This document shows, in pieces, positions 23,150 to 33,296 of a DNA stretch of 64,000 nucleotides. Each line of letters starts with the position of its first letter. The first letter of the stretch is position 1. A program made the translations under genes and the position numbers. This DNA is from Cordylochernes scorpioides (taxonomy: Eukaryota > Arthropoda > Arachnida > Pseudoscorpiones > Chernetidae). The notes under the pieces are model-generated. The model was not told the DNA's origin and made no database searches. It saw only the letters and a list, made by a program, of their open reading frames with translations. The DNA is taken from contig CP092880.1 of NCBI GenBank assembly GCA_030710605.1, forward strand, positions 10,506,208-10,570,207, given 5' to 3'.

Positions 23150-23217
23150 TTTAAAAAATGGCCATATTTAGGTATTCATTCCATTCCGGATTAGTCCGCG
23201 TAAAAAAAAGTTCTTCA

Positions 23218-23395
23218 AATGAAAAAAAGAAATAGCCAAAAATACTAATCAAAATGCAGCCGAAAATTTTCCTCAGGTTTATAAAAAGCGACATGCAAAA
23301 TTTGGTACCAATTGGTTCAGTAGTTTTTGAGTTTATCGCGAAACAGACAGACAGACAGAAATTGACTTTTATATATAGATAGAGATATATGTTAT
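23218..23395 (+). mobile_element. RTE-type 3' end
   Basis: CAAAATTTGGTACCAATTGG, GTAGTTTTTGAGTTTATCGC, then the ACAGACAGACAGACAG run and TTTTATATATAGAT: the widely conserved 3' tail of RTE LINEs and their SINEs. No coding part is attached. Confidence 0.6.
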
Positions 23396-23757
23396 AAATA
23401 AAGATGAGATTTCTGTTGTTTTTTGAGATTAATTGAGGATTATGCTATGGTAATGCAGTCGTGGTTAAAATCTTGAAAGAATAATAATAAAAATAGTTTG
23501 ATCAGAAATTGCTTTAATTGGGCTAAAGGAATATAAAAAAAAACATGGTTTGATTAAAGTACTGTCTGGCTTAAGGCGAGTAGAATAAGGAAAACAAAAG
23601 ATTATTTACATAATGTACAAATGTTTTGAGCCGGCCAGCGGGATAAAACAACAACGAGTTTTTATAGGGGAAGAGTGACCTCTGGTGGTCGATTTAAACA
23701 GAGTATTTGAATCTAATAATATAATTTTAAAATAAAATAATTACTTTATATAACATA
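23396..23757. other. No recognised feature
   Basis: AT-rich stretch with a short GC-richer patch near 23628-23690 (GAGCCGGCCAGCGGG). No open frame or repeat that I can assign. Confidence 0.4.
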
Positions 23758-24272
23758 CTAGCTGAATGACCCGGGCAACGCCCGGGTTTTACCCGATTAA
23801 ATGTTTTTATTCAAATACTATTCGTTACAATTATAAATTGGCGTCATGGATGTCACTCTTGTGAAACGTCCCGCTCCAAACTTTGTGTCTGAGAAGCGAT
23901 ATTTTTATAGAAAGATGATCTGGCTTTTGTTTTCTGCTCGAATGAATGTTTTTCTGTTAGAATTTTGTTCCTGCGTACAAAATAATGAACTGGTTTCACC
24001 CGTGGTCTCTGCTTTTTGGAATTTTTCCCGATATAATTTTGTATCTGATAATCAAACATGATACAGCAATATCGTCATCATCATTTTCTGACTAAAAATA
24101 TATAGTTTTACTAATTGATTTATATATTTTTTTAAATAGCCTATCGTCTTCCCCGTATTTTTTTACCTATGTATGGAAATTTTGGTTTGAATTAGTGAAC
24201 TACTGCGAATTTGTATACCGGACATACAGACAGACAAACAAACATACAAACATTCATTTTTATATATATATA
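23758..24272 (+). mobile_element. E2 retroposon, full-length copy 2
   Basis: Starts ACTAGCTGAATGACCCGGGC and ends with the TATATATATAG tail; differs from copy 1 at few positions. Confidence 0.8.
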
Positions 24273-24339
24273 GAGATATACACTTTCATGATAATTCTTT
24301 TACATAATTTAATTTTCATGAAAGTGTGTAGATATATAG

Positions 24340-24410
24340 CAATTCCACTCAGTCATTTTGTACCTGTAGAAGGGCATTTTGCCTGAAAGCTTGTACAATC
24401 ATCCTCTTAT
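24340..24410 (+). mobile_element. Penelope-like terminal-repeat remnant
   Basis: CTGTAGAAGGGCATTTTGCC then TGAAAGCTTGTAC: the same arrangement as the terminal repeats of the 13.3-14.5 kb Penelope copy. Confidence 0.5.
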
Positions 24411-24516
24411 ATAAAAGAAGCTCTTCTCCCCGTCTTGTGTTGCTTCTTCTACAGGTCTGTGTTTGTATGCATGTTCTAGGGGGATCTACCAGGATAAATT
24501 TCATTTAAGATTGAAA

Positions 24517-25940
24517 TACACTGTATAACAAAAAAATCGACGCACCAAGAAGGAGTTGTCAGATTAGGAGAAAATTGGTGTATGTAAAGAGCATGTATAG
24601 AGGAAAAAACTATTAAAATTTCAGAACAATTAATTGTTTTATTTCAGAGTTTGATCGTCACAAATTGAGAATGTCAATAAGTCGTTGGACCCCCACTGGC
24701 CTGGATGCAGGCTGCCACCCGGCGTGTCATGGACTGATAAAGATTCCGGATGGTGTGCTGCGGGATTTCTTGCCAAATTGTCTCCAACTGTGGGGTAAAT
24801 AGTCAACATTCCGAGGTGGTTGCAATTGCCTTCCCATCACGTCCCAGATGTGCTCTATGGGCGAGAGATCAGGCGACCTTGCTGGCCACGGAAGAGTTCG
24901 GCAAGATTGAAGACAATCCATAGTAACACGTGCCGTGTGTGGCCGGGCATTATCTTGTTGAAAAGTAAGCCCGGGGTGATGTGAGAGGAACGGCAACAAA
25001 ACAGGCCGTAGAATGTCATCTACGTACCATTGTGCTGTCAGGGTGCCAGGAATGACTACCAGTGGGGTCCTGCTATCAAATGAAATGGCACCCCAGACCA
25101 TAACGCCCTGTTGTGTACCTGTGTGGTGTTCGACAGTAAGGCCAGGATCCACACGCTGCCCAAGACATCTCCAGACACGTTTGCGACGGTCATCAGGACA
25201 CAGTAAGAAATGGGACTCGTCACTAAAGACTATACGTCCCCAGTCAGCGCAGTTCCAAGTTGATCGCTCCCGACACCACTGTAGTCGGACTTGTCGGTGC
25301 ACGGGTGTGAGGGGTAGGCATCGTAACGGTCAGCGACCTCTTAGATTCCGCTCTCTCAGTCGCCTGTTGATGGTCATTTTGGACACTTGTGTGCCGGTCA
25401 CACATTGGATGGTAGATAACGTGGAATCCGGTGCTGCGACAGCCATTCTGACAATTCCTCTGTCCTCCCGTTCTGTTGTTGCCCTTGGTCGACCTCTGCC
25501 GTCCTGACGTTGCATTCTTCCGTTGTTGACCCACTTTTGCCAACATCGCCTAATAGCCGCATCACTTCGACACAGATGTCGCGCGATTAGTCGATTAGAC
25601 CAACCAGCCTCTTTCAATCCAATGGCACGACTAGTTTCAAACTCTGACATATGTTCGTAATGAGCATGAATCTTACGCTGAGGCATTGATACAGTAGAAA
25701 TAGGCCTACTGCTAAAATATTAAATGGAAATTCTGAAAATCAGCTTGTGCCGCGCCGAATATTGAGTCTAGAATGCTCGTGCTGGATGCGCAGTTCAGAT
25801 GCGCTGGAGCTCTTGCTTTGCATAAATCGGCCACCAAATTTCAATCAATAGCATGTTTGGTCGAAACCTCTTTGTATACGTATTTTCATATAAATCGGAC
25901 AACTGCTTCTTGGTGCGTCAATTTTTTTGTTATAGAGTAT
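24517..25940 (-). mobile_element. Tc1-type DNA transposon
   Basis: Flanked by TA. Terminal inverted repeats: left CTGTATAACAAAAAAATCGA then CGCACCAAGAAGGAGTTGTC; right end is its imperfect complement. It encodes one transposase on the minus strand, now broken, so the copy is non-autonomous. Confidence 0.9.
24674..25686 (-). pseudogene. Tc1-type transposase, broken
   Basis: Runs from ATG at 25686 to a TGA at 24674-24676, about 337 codons, the normal length for Tc1-type transposases. The N-terminus has paired helix-turn-helix DNA-binding domains (GWSNRLIARHLCRSDAAIRR). The catalytic domain has DESHF, QQDNARPH and SPDLSPIEHIWD (DDE triad), with 32 residues between the last D and E instead of the usual 34. 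Two further lesions: an in-frame TGA at 25330-25332, and a one-base frameshift near 24790-24800 close to the C-terminus. Everything else is readable, so inactivation is fairly recent. Confidence 0.9.
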
Positions 25941-26160
25941 ATTTGTCCTTTTATATCTGTCCATGGTACTCTGATTAGCTTTCTCCATGGTCACTAACAT
26001 CCATGACCACAGGAAATATTAATGCCTCTTCTTTGCCTTGAGAGAACACATGCTACTTATATCTTCTTCTTCTTTCTTATCTCCACTCAATCATATTAGT
26101 GTGTCAAGCTTGTAAAGCTTGAGATCATGATTGGGTTGCTACTTATATAATAATGCTTAA
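25941..26160. other. No recognised feature
   Basis: Short spacer; a stretch near 26070-26150 (TTCTTTCTTATCTCCACTC) matches the inverted SINE-2 tail and may be a small relic. Confidence 0.4.
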
Positions 26161-26162
26161 TA

Positions 26163-26540
26163 CAGTAGAACCTCCCTTAACAGACACCTTTAAACAACAG
26201 GCAGTTTAAAACCTGCTCTTCCATTGGAAATAAATATTTTTTTCCTTTATAAATCCTGTTTCTCTTATTCACTTCCAAATTGAAATCTTTAATGCATCTC
26301 TTGTCAGGATGTGAAAAAAATTAATAAAGTTAGTTTAATTTGCAAGGTTATATTGAAAAAATTAAATAGAACCTCTATATAAAGGAAACCTAGTTACAGA
26401 ACTAAAGTATCCTTTGAAATGAAGTGTCTTCTTACCGGAGAGTTTATAAATAGCAAAAAAGGTTATTTTGGTGATGAAAACAACAGTCCTTTGTAGAGAG
26501 GTGTCTTTTAGCGAGAGTATCTGCTCATGGAGATTCTAAT
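26163..26540. mobile_element. pogo-like MITE, long and diverged
   Basis: TA then CAGTAGAACCTCCC at the left; the right end is degraded (CATGGAGATTCTAATGAAC). Internal GAGAGGTGTC and GTGATGAAAAC match the family. Confidence 0.55.
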
Positions 26541-26616
26541 GAACTAGAAGCTAACCAAAAGATGTTTTTCTTGGAAATCCTCAACCTAGAGGAATAAGGT
26601 TGACAGGAATTGTTGT

Positions 26617-26930
26617 TGTTTTTTTATCCCCTTGTCTAAGGATTTTACACAAATTCCATGAGTTCATGCTCCTTGAGCTGTTTGATGATAAGCAGTGGAC
26701 TCTCCCAAAGGTCCTGTTTAGTGCATCTAATGCAAGACAAAATGTGTTCTGGAGCTGAAGATACCAAGCTACATTTTGGGCAAGCAGGGTAGATTTTGTT
26801 GTTATTTTCTATCTTTAATTGATTAAGATGGCCTGTTCTATATTTTGTTAGTGTTGTTTGGTGTTGTCTGAGGTTCAGAGCTCCTCCTGGGTTCACCTCA
26901 CCCCACATGCAATGAGTGGTTAGTAATCTA
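26617..26930 (-). pseudogene. LINE 3' end with C-terminal zinc motif
   Basis: Minus-strand 87-codon frame (26908-26645) containing LTKYRTGHLN, then C-P-K-C and H-I-L-S-C (CPKCSLVSSAPEHILSC), and ending HELMEFV with a stop. The 3' UTR is ACAAGGGGATAAAAAAACAA plus CAA repeats. 5'-truncated. Its last 60 bases are shared by SINE-3 copies at 37456 and 45148, which suggests it is their mobilising partner. Confidence 0.7.
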
Positions 26931-27032
26931 CTGTGTTATCTCCAAGTGTGAGATGAGGACATGGCAGAAACACTAAAGAGGTGAAGACGGCTGGCCAACA
27001 AGAGGCTGAACCACAAGAAAGAGAATACTCAC

Positions 27033-27110
27033 CGAGACCATCCACCAATGGGAGAGAATCAACACGCAGTAGGCTACAATGATGAGAACCAGCCGAAACA
27101 ATGACAAAAC
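27033..27110 (-). CDS. STARD3/MENTAL-domain exon 3
   Basis: 78-bp minus-strand exon with acceptor GGATGTGCAG| and donor |GTGAGTATTC. It encodes VLSLFRLVLIIVAYCVLI then LSHWWMVS, 26 residues, phase 0. The FR...HWW pattern matches the second membrane region of the MENTAL domain (vertebrate STARD3: RLRHWW). It links exon 2 (ending FDIV) with exon 4 (starting LTTA). An SINE-1 copy begins only about 50 bp upstream. Confidence 0.88.
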
Positions 27111-27639
27111 CTGCACATCCACCAATAATTACATCAATGCTTGGAATGTCATCACAAGTTTTTTTTTTTTTTGCTTATCCCTAGGCCATGATAATCATGG
27201 TGGGTAGAAGTAGGCGACTGCTTTTCCTGTAAGTGCACCACATGTCTACACATGTGAAAAGCAGTTCGACTTTGCACATACAAATGTGCCAGAGCCCCGT
27301 TTGGTTACTTGCACTCGCTGGTGGGGTTGGACTTTTGCAAGAATCGGGGGCCATTGGAGCATTTTTTTTTTTAAACATTAAAAAGTGCCCAATGTGAGAA
27401 TCGAACCCGGGTTGTAGCGGTCGAAAACCAATGGTTTAGACCAGGGGTCTCCAAACTTTCCAGCCTTAGGGCCATACTGATGGGGTCTTTCCAGCCTTAG
27501 GGCCATACTGATTACTCCAGTAAGTTCCGAGGGCCAAGATGGCAACACTGCATATTATTAATTTTCCTGTATTAATTGTTATGTTTATTTGTTATTAAAT
27601 GTTATTATTAATTGTTGCTTTTGTGTGTGATTTAGCAGA

Positions 27640-28434
27640 ATGGAAAAGAAGCGAAAAATTGATAGTGAATGCAGAAAATTCAAAGATCAGTGGAACATTC
27701 AGTATTTCGTAATTGAGTCCAGTAACAAGGCGCTATGTTTGATTTGCAATGAAAGCATAGCCGTTCTCAAAGAATATAACATGAAACGTCATTATGAAAC
27801 AAAACATTCTCAAAATTACTCAAAATATACAGGAATTGTGCGGACAGAAAAATTCGAAGCTTTGAAGCGCGGATTGAAATCGCAGCAATCTTTATTTACA
27901 AAAGTCAAAACTGAACAAGAGGCGGCAACTCGTGCCAGCTTTCGTGTGGCTCTTGAAATTGCAAAACGTGGAAAACCATTCACCGATGGAGAAATGATCA
28001 AGGAATGCATAATTGCAGTAGTCGAAGAAATGTGCCCTGAAAAGGTAAATTTATTAAAAACTGTCAGTATGTCAGCAAACACTGTGGCTCGAAGGGTAGA
28101 AAACATCGCTGAAAATATATCCTCTCAACTGTTCGACAAAAATGGACATGTTGAGTGGTTTTCTTTGGCCTTGGATGAGTCAACGGATGTGTCAGATACT
28201 GCTCAGGTGTTTATTTATATTAGAGGAGTAGATAAAAGCTATGAAGTGCACGAAGAACTTCTTGATATGTATAGTATTCATGGCACAACTACTGGTACCG
28301 ATATTTTTAAAGGAGTTGAAATGGCCATTAATAAAAAGAACCTTCGATGGAAAAACTTGAAATGTATTACAATTGATGGAGGCAAAAACATGAGTGGGAA
28401 AGTTATTTGTGTGAGAAAACCTTCTCCAAAATGA
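27640..28434 (+). pseudogene. hAT transposase, N-terminal part
   Basis: 264 codons. BED-type zinc finger with C33, C36, H51 and H56; start of the RNase H-like core with LALDESTD (residues 177-183) and ITIDGGKN (244-250). It resembles the hAT group that gave rise to vertebrate ZBED5/FAM200-like proteins. The family is normally about 600 residues; roughly the central half is missing. The frame runs on for a few residues past the deletion junction and stops. Confidence 0.85.
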
Positions 28435-28571
28435 AGTACACAAAAAATGTATACAGATCTAAATTAACTGACGAGCATCTTAAATCTCTTTTAATAATTG
28501 GTACAAGTAAAATTAGTCCACAACTACAAACTATTGTCAGTGGAAAATCTCAATTACATACATCTCATTAG
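28400..28571 (+). pseudogene. hAT transposase, C-terminal part in another frame
   Basis: Out of frame with the N-terminal part, it reads FSKMKYTKN, then LTDEHLKSLLIIGTS and ends KSQLHTSH with a stop, which is the conserved hAT C-terminus. The deletion of the middle therefore also shifted the frame. Confidence 0.75.
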
Positions 28572-28966
28572 CATTTCATATGTCATGTTATAAGGTATGT
28601 GTTGTTCATTACTTACAATGTATAAAATGTAAGTTGGATTCATTTCAATAATTTGTTAGTTATTATATGCTGAAGTTAAATTTACTGCATAAATTATACA
28701 TGTCTTTACTCATTACCATTCTGTGTTTCTTTATCCAACTTATCACAAACATTTTATTTGCTATAAAAAATATTTGTTCTCTAAAAGGAGTTTTCAAGTA
28801 TGTCTCCGCGGGGCGGACAAAATCTGTCTGCGGGCCGGATGTGGCCCTTGGGCCGTAGTTTGGAGACCCCTGGTTTAGACCATCCTTCCACCGACCCCCT
28901 GATCACAAGTCTTTTATGTGAGCCACACACATTTGTCTAAAGTTCAATAGATAAAGCTCGCTTATA

Positions 28967-29111
28967 CAGTAGAACTTCTTTATAAGGGACACCAAGGTGC
29001 AGAGCTAAAGTGTCCTTTGGGCAGGGTATCTTCTTACCAGAGAGCTGCTAAATAGTAAAAAATATTATTTTGACAATGAAAACTGTCTTTTGTAGAGAGT
29101 TGACTTGATGG
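28967..29111. mobile_element. pogo-like MITE, right end lost
   Basis: TA then CAGTAGAACTTC; body GTCCTTTGGGCAGG, TTACCAGAGAGCTGC, TTTTGTAGAGAG. No right inverted repeat. Confidence 0.55.
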
Positions 29112-29395
29112 ACACTAACAAACATTCTCTTGTGATGTCCAACCTAAAAAAGCTAGGTCACACAAAAAGAGTATCTTAATCATTAAACCTACGATCAACT
29201 TGTACTAAAACTGCGTAAATTTTAATAAAAAGTAGAAAGTAGGTAGATAAGATATATACTAGAAGTATTGGAGGGACCATCACTCTCCACACCAGTTTAT
29301 TCTACCTGACCCCTCGACTATTTGTGTAAGTGGCTGTTTAATTTCTGCTCCAGCTCTTAGCTTATTGTCATAGCTTTACAAGTCAATGTTCATGT

Positions 29396-29525
29396 GAATG
29401 ATAAGGCACAATTTGGATTATAGATTATAAACACAAGGTAATAAGACCAAATTCAATTTACACACTATTTATTTGGATTTGGTCTTATTACCTTGAGTTT
29501 ATGTGAAGTTTATACCAATAGATAA
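29396..29525. mobile_element. Palindromic mini-element P2
   Basis: Arms CACAAGGTAATAAGACCAAA / TTTGGTCTTATTACCTTG meet near 29460 with the hammerhead part deleted; outer flank GATAAGGCACAATTTGG is shared with other copies. Confidence 0.7.
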
Positions 29526-29765
29526 GACAAACAAACAGAATGTTTTTTTTTTCTCTTAATTCTTTACAACCTCTTCCTTTTATTTTATTTCTCTTATACT
29601 TTGTATCAAGTTTGAAAAGAGAAAGATCACCTCCCTTATCTTTTTATAGTCACTTCCCCTTATTTCAAACCTAGAAAATATTCTTAATAGAAGGCTTTGT
29701 GTTTAATTTTCTATGGATATAGAATATACTTATTTAGATAGGGTCTTGTCAACTTATGGATCTTA

Positions 29766-29944
29766 ACCCCACCAGCGAGTGCAAGTAACCAAACGGGGCT
29801 CTGGCACATTTGTAAGTGCAAAGTCGAACTGCTTTCACATGTATAGACATGTGGTGCGCTTACAGTAAAAAAGCAGTCGCTAACTACCCACCATGATTAT
29901 CATGGCCTGTACCACATGTACTAGGGATAAGCAAAAAAAAAAAA
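29766..29944 (+). mobile_element. SINE-1, 5'-truncated
   Basis: Begins at AACCCCACCAGCGAGTGC and ends GGGATAAGC plus A12; lacks the tRNA head. Confidence 0.8.
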
Positions 29945-30029
29945 TAGAAATCATTTTTGTACCTTATAAAATGAAGAACACCTCTCCTGTATGAGCCATC
30001 TAGTGACCATCTATGAAAACGTGAAAACT

Positions 30030-30210
30030 CAGGTTGATTTCAAAGTCACACAGCACCAGCTTTGGCAGATTCACAATGCCCAACAGAAAACTATAACTCA
30101 AAACCATGGCCTCCTGGTGAATTTGCCTTAAGCTGTGGCTTTGTCACCAATCTGAGTCTACTGGTTTGCAGAGATAGTCAATAGATAGTGCACAGTTTTA
30201 TGTTTATTTT
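30030..30210. repeat. 'R' foldback repeat, copy 3
   Basis: CAAAGTCACACAGCACCAGC... and inverse GCTGTGGCTTTGTCACC, ending TCTGAGTCTACTGGTTTGC. It is split by a SINE-1 at 30211 and resumes at 30532. Confidence 0.5.
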
Positions 30211-30522
30211 GGGGGTCGGTGGAAGACTGGTTAAACCGTTTGGTTTAGGACCACTACGACCCGGGTTCGATCCCCGCATTGGACACTTTTTTCTGTTTAA
30301 AAAAAAAAATGCTCCAATGGCCCCCCGATTCTTGCAAAAGTCCAACCCCACCAGCGAGTGCAAGTAACCAAACGGGGCTCTGGCACATTTGTAAGTGCAA
30401 AGTCGAACTGCGTTCACATGTGTAGATATGTGGTGCGCTTACAGTAAAAAGCAGTCGCTAACTACCCACCATGATTATCATGGCCTGTACCACGTGTACT
30501 AGGGATAAGCAAAAAAAAAAAA
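30211..30522 (+). mobile_element. SINE-1, full length with TSD
   Basis: 312 bp from GGGGGTCGGTGGAAG to GGGATAAGC plus A12, flanked by a perfect 9-bp target duplication GTTTATTTT (30202-30210, 30523-30531). The best reference copy here: tRNA-like head with CCCGGGTTCGATCCC, A-rich linker, unique body, A tail. Confidence 0.92.
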
Positions 30523-30760
30523 GTTTATTTTGACAGGGGAGAGTTATCTTTTCTTATAATAAATCAATTCCCTCTCCTGATGAAATTCCCATCTACATTC
30601 TGTACTTCATTCAATGCCAGTTTGATCCTGGTGGCTGCTAGCAATTTATATATCAACTCTAGACACCAATCATGGAGAGAATTGAGAATTTCAGGAGCAC
30701 AAGAGGAATATATATATATGAGAGGAAGACTGAGTAACACACCAGCTGCGACCTACTTAC

Positions 30761-30847
30761 CACAATATCAAAAAGGGATTGTGTGATGGAATACTTGAGG
30801 ACTTCTTGACTGAAGGCATCTGCGTAGGACTGATCTGCATAATGGAT
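30761..30847 (-). CDS. STARD3/MENTAL-domain exon 2
   Basis: 87-bp minus-strand exon with acceptor TTGGGTGTTTCAG| and donor |GTAAGTAGG. It encodes IHYADQSYADAF followed by SQEVLKYSITQSLFDIV, 29 residues, phase 0. The QE...Y...S.FDI pattern matches the loop and start of the second helix in the STARD3/STARD3NL MENTAL domain. Joined to exon 1 (ends IIYVK) and exon 3 (starts VLSLFR). Confidence 0.88.
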
Positions 30848-30964
30848 CTGAAACACCCAAAAGTCTTGGTTGGTTTCAGGCAAGTCTGTCTGCATATTCA
30901 AATACACCAAATAAACATTAATGATTAACATGAATCATGAAAATTTCTCTTATAGAATTGTAAA

Positions 30965-31158
30965 TAGTTATAAAACGAAGAGAAAATTTTTTTTATTAAT
31001 ATGCATGGGCTACAAGCTTTCGGGCTTCACGCCCTTCGACGGGTACAACATATTGTTTATATAAAAATATGTTGTACCCGTCGAAGGGCGTGAAGCCCGA
31101 AAGCTTGTAGCCCATGCATATTAATAAAAAAAATTTTCTCTTCGTTTTATAACTATAA
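30965..31158. mobile_element. Palindrome of a Penelope-like terminal repeat
   Basis: Two arms of about 90 bp are exact or near-exact complements: CTACAAGCTTTCGGGCTTCA ... TGAAGCCCGAAAGCTTGTAG, joined by about 10 bp. Each arm carries the CGTCGAAGGGCGTGAAGCCC plus GAAAGCTTG arrangement seen in the 13.3-14.5 kb Penelope copy. Confidence 0.7.
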
Positions 31159-31164
31159 ACATTA

Positions 31165-31530
31165 ATGATTGTAGAACGAAATTTGACACCTATACCGCAA
31201 ATGTTTCTTTTAAATGAAAAATCAAAATTTATTTTAAGGAGAAATAATGATTATTTCTAACCTTAGGGATGAATTATGATAGGATGAATTGTGAAGAGTA
31301 ATGATAAACGGAAAAATAAAGTGTCCAGGGGTGGGAATCGAACCCAACAGTGTTCCGCTTACTGGGCAGATGCCATGTCCACTTTATCATACCTCTTCAC
31401 AATTTATCCTATCATACTTCATCCCTAAGGTTAGAAATAATTGTTATTTCTCCTTAAAATAAATTTCGATATTTCGTTTAAAAGAAACATTTGAGGTATA
31501 ATTGTCAAATTTCGTTCTACAATCATAAGC
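31165..31530. mobile_element. Foldback element F2 around a tRNA-like core
   Basis: Inverted arms of about 140-150 bp (ATTGTAGAACGAAATTTGAC ... GTCAAATTTCGTTCTACAAT) flank a core at about 31319-31385 that on the minus strand retains the anticodon stem-loop region and T arm of the F1 tRNA-like core (GGGTTCGATTCCCACCCCTG). The 5' half of the acceptor is lost. Confidence 0.75.
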
Positions 31531-31829
31531 TGCATCATATTGTATTATAAATTAATGATGTTCCCTTATGGGTTGTACTGCCTAGTTGTAAAATTTCCAA
31601 TGGTGTTACGTAAAATATTACAGTTTCTCTTTAATGAAGACTTGCCAGGAAAAATCTAAAAAATTCCCAAATATGAGTAGTCCCAATTATCAATCATCTC
31701 AGTTATCATTAGTCCCAATTATTTCCAGCCCCATAATTATCGGTAGTCCCAAATAACACACACATGCACAGTATTCTCAATTCTCTCAATTATTGAGAAA
31801 TTGAAATCAGGGTTGTAAAAGTGAGAGAA

Positions 31830-31915
31830 CTTGGGGACAGAAAAGATGTACTTAATGCAGGATTCGATCCTGGGTCATGATTGTTAAAAACCAACAGTAC
31901 TCCTCCAGCAACTCC
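31830..31915 (-). mobile_element. Old SINE-1 head remnant
   Basis: ATGCAGGATTCGATCCTGGG... to CAGCAACTCCCC aligns with the inverted SINE-1 head but is strongly diverged. Confidence 0.5.
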
Positions 31916-31928
31916 CCAATTATAGTGT

Positions 31929-32318
31929 CTTCTTCTTTCTTATCTCCACTCAAACATATTAGGGTATCAAGTTGTGACCCTTGATGGTGTCTGTTTGACA
32001 ACCATCATGACTGGGTGAAGTAGAATGCATCTGCCTTTGTCATTAAGACTGGGAGCACTACTCAGTGGCAGGCCGACTTAGCTCCAAAAGAAATGGCCGC
32101 CTCTGACATGAGGAACAGGCGCCATGTGCAGCCGCTCCTAACATGGAGTACAAACGCTGCTCATCCTGTATCCCTGGATTAGGAGCCCTTACAAGGTACT
32201 ATCAGCCGGGCCAACTGAGCCCAGGTTTTTTAGTGAGCTTGTTACTGCTCCCCCTCCTCCTTTTTCATCCGGATTTGGGACCGGAAAAGGCAGAGTTTAT
32301 TAATATAAATTAAATAGT
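31929..32318 (-). mobile_element. SINE-2 with TSD
   Basis: Minus-strand copy (tail CTTCTTCTTTCTTATCTCC at left, head GGACCGGAAAAGGCAGAGTT at right) flanked by AATTATAGTGT (31918-31928, 32319-32329). About 20 bp of unrelated AT-rich DNA lies between the SINE head and the right TSD. Confidence 0.85.
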
Positions 32319-32519
32319 AATTATAGTGTAAGGTAACAAAACCAAATTTTAATAAAAAATCAACTCCTAATTGCTTATGGCTTGACCCCATCTGTCCAGA
32401 ACAAAATTATCAACTAACTGTTCTGAAAGATGGAGCAAACCATCAAGTTTTAGCTACATGATCAGGAGATACTTCTTTTTTCTTTATTTATCCACTGATC
32501 CCAGTTACACTATTTTTCA

Positions 32520-32876
32520 ACTCCGCCTTTGCCGGTCCCAAGCCCGGATGAAAAAGGAGGAGGGGGAGCAGTAACAAGCTCACTAAAAAACCTGGGTTTA
32601 GCTGGCCCGGCTGATAGTACCCTGTAAGGGCTCCTAATCCAGGGATACAGGATGAGCAGCGTTTGTACTCCATGTTAGGAGCGGCTGCACATGGTGTCTG
32701 TTCCTCATGTCAGAGGCGGCCATTTCTTTTGGAGCTAAGTCGGCCTACCACTGAGTTGTGCTCCCAGTCTTAATGACAAAGGCAGACGCATGCTACTCCA
32801 CACAATCATGATGGTTGTCAACTTTACAAGCTTGATACTGTAATATGATTGAGTGGAGATAAGAAAGAAGAAGAAG
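32520..32876 (+). mobile_element. SINE-2, full length with TSD
   Basis: ACTCCGCCTTTGCCGGTCCC... to GAGATAAGAAAGAAGAAGAA, flanked by a perfect 13-bp duplication ACACTATTTTTCA (32507-32519, 32877-32889). It forms an inverted pair with the copy 200 bp to the left. Confidence 0.92.
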
Positions 32877-32957
32877 ACACTATTTTTCATGAAACTAAAT
32901 TAGTAATTATTATGTGATGTTATTATGATAAAACTATAATTGTAACATCAAATATCA

Positions 32958-33130
32958 ACACAAGGTAATAAGACCAAATCCAAATAAATAAATAAGGTGT
33001 GACGTATCTGTAACAGCGTTGTTACCATCATCAGACAAAGCGGTAACAACGCTGAAACGTCACACACTATTTATTTATTTGGTCTTATCACCTTGTGTTT
33101 ATAATCTATAATCCAAATTGTGCCTTAGCA
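32958..33130. mobile_element. Palindromic mini-element P3
   Basis: Arms CACAAGGTAATAAGACCAAA and its complement; the centre holds a decayed minus-strand hammerhead core (33004-33047) in which GAAA has become GATA, and a plus-strand half lacking CTGATGA. Confidence 0.8.
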
Positions 33131-33296
33131 TCAAATATCAAGTATTTACTTTTTTTGTTGTTAACTAATGAACTTTCTAGAGGGCAAAATATTGATATTT
33201 AGAGAATGGTAGGAAGAAGAACACTAATGAGATGGCTGGATGGAAAAGAGAAAAACTGAAGATTACTGTATGTATGCGTGCATGTATACATATATA

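Larger units (their letters stand above)
27442..28872 (+). mobile_element. hAT element, internally deleted
   Basis: 1431 bp, terminal inverted repeats CAGGGGTCTCCAAACT, and a perfect 8-bp target duplication GTTTAGAC (27434-27441 and 28873-28880), the hAT hallmark. It encodes N- and C-terminal parts of a transposase only. Confidence 0.95.
27160..28901 (-). mobile_element. SINE-1 split by a hAT insertion
   Basis: Minus-strand SINE-1: head at 28873-28901 and body at 27160-27441. Target duplication ATCACAAGT at 27151-27159 and 28902-28910. The hAT element at 27442-28872 sits inside the tRNA-like head. Confidence 0.9.

Noticed and set aside
30178-30417. Open frames containing a GRSG(P/Q)KP peptide
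   Set aside because: Translation of the SINE-1 tRNA-like head and body, repeated at every copy.
32488-32673. Open frames with a repeated CSSCIPGLGALTG peptide at many places
   Set aside because: They are antisense or sense translations of SINE-2 copies, which are non-coding retroposons.
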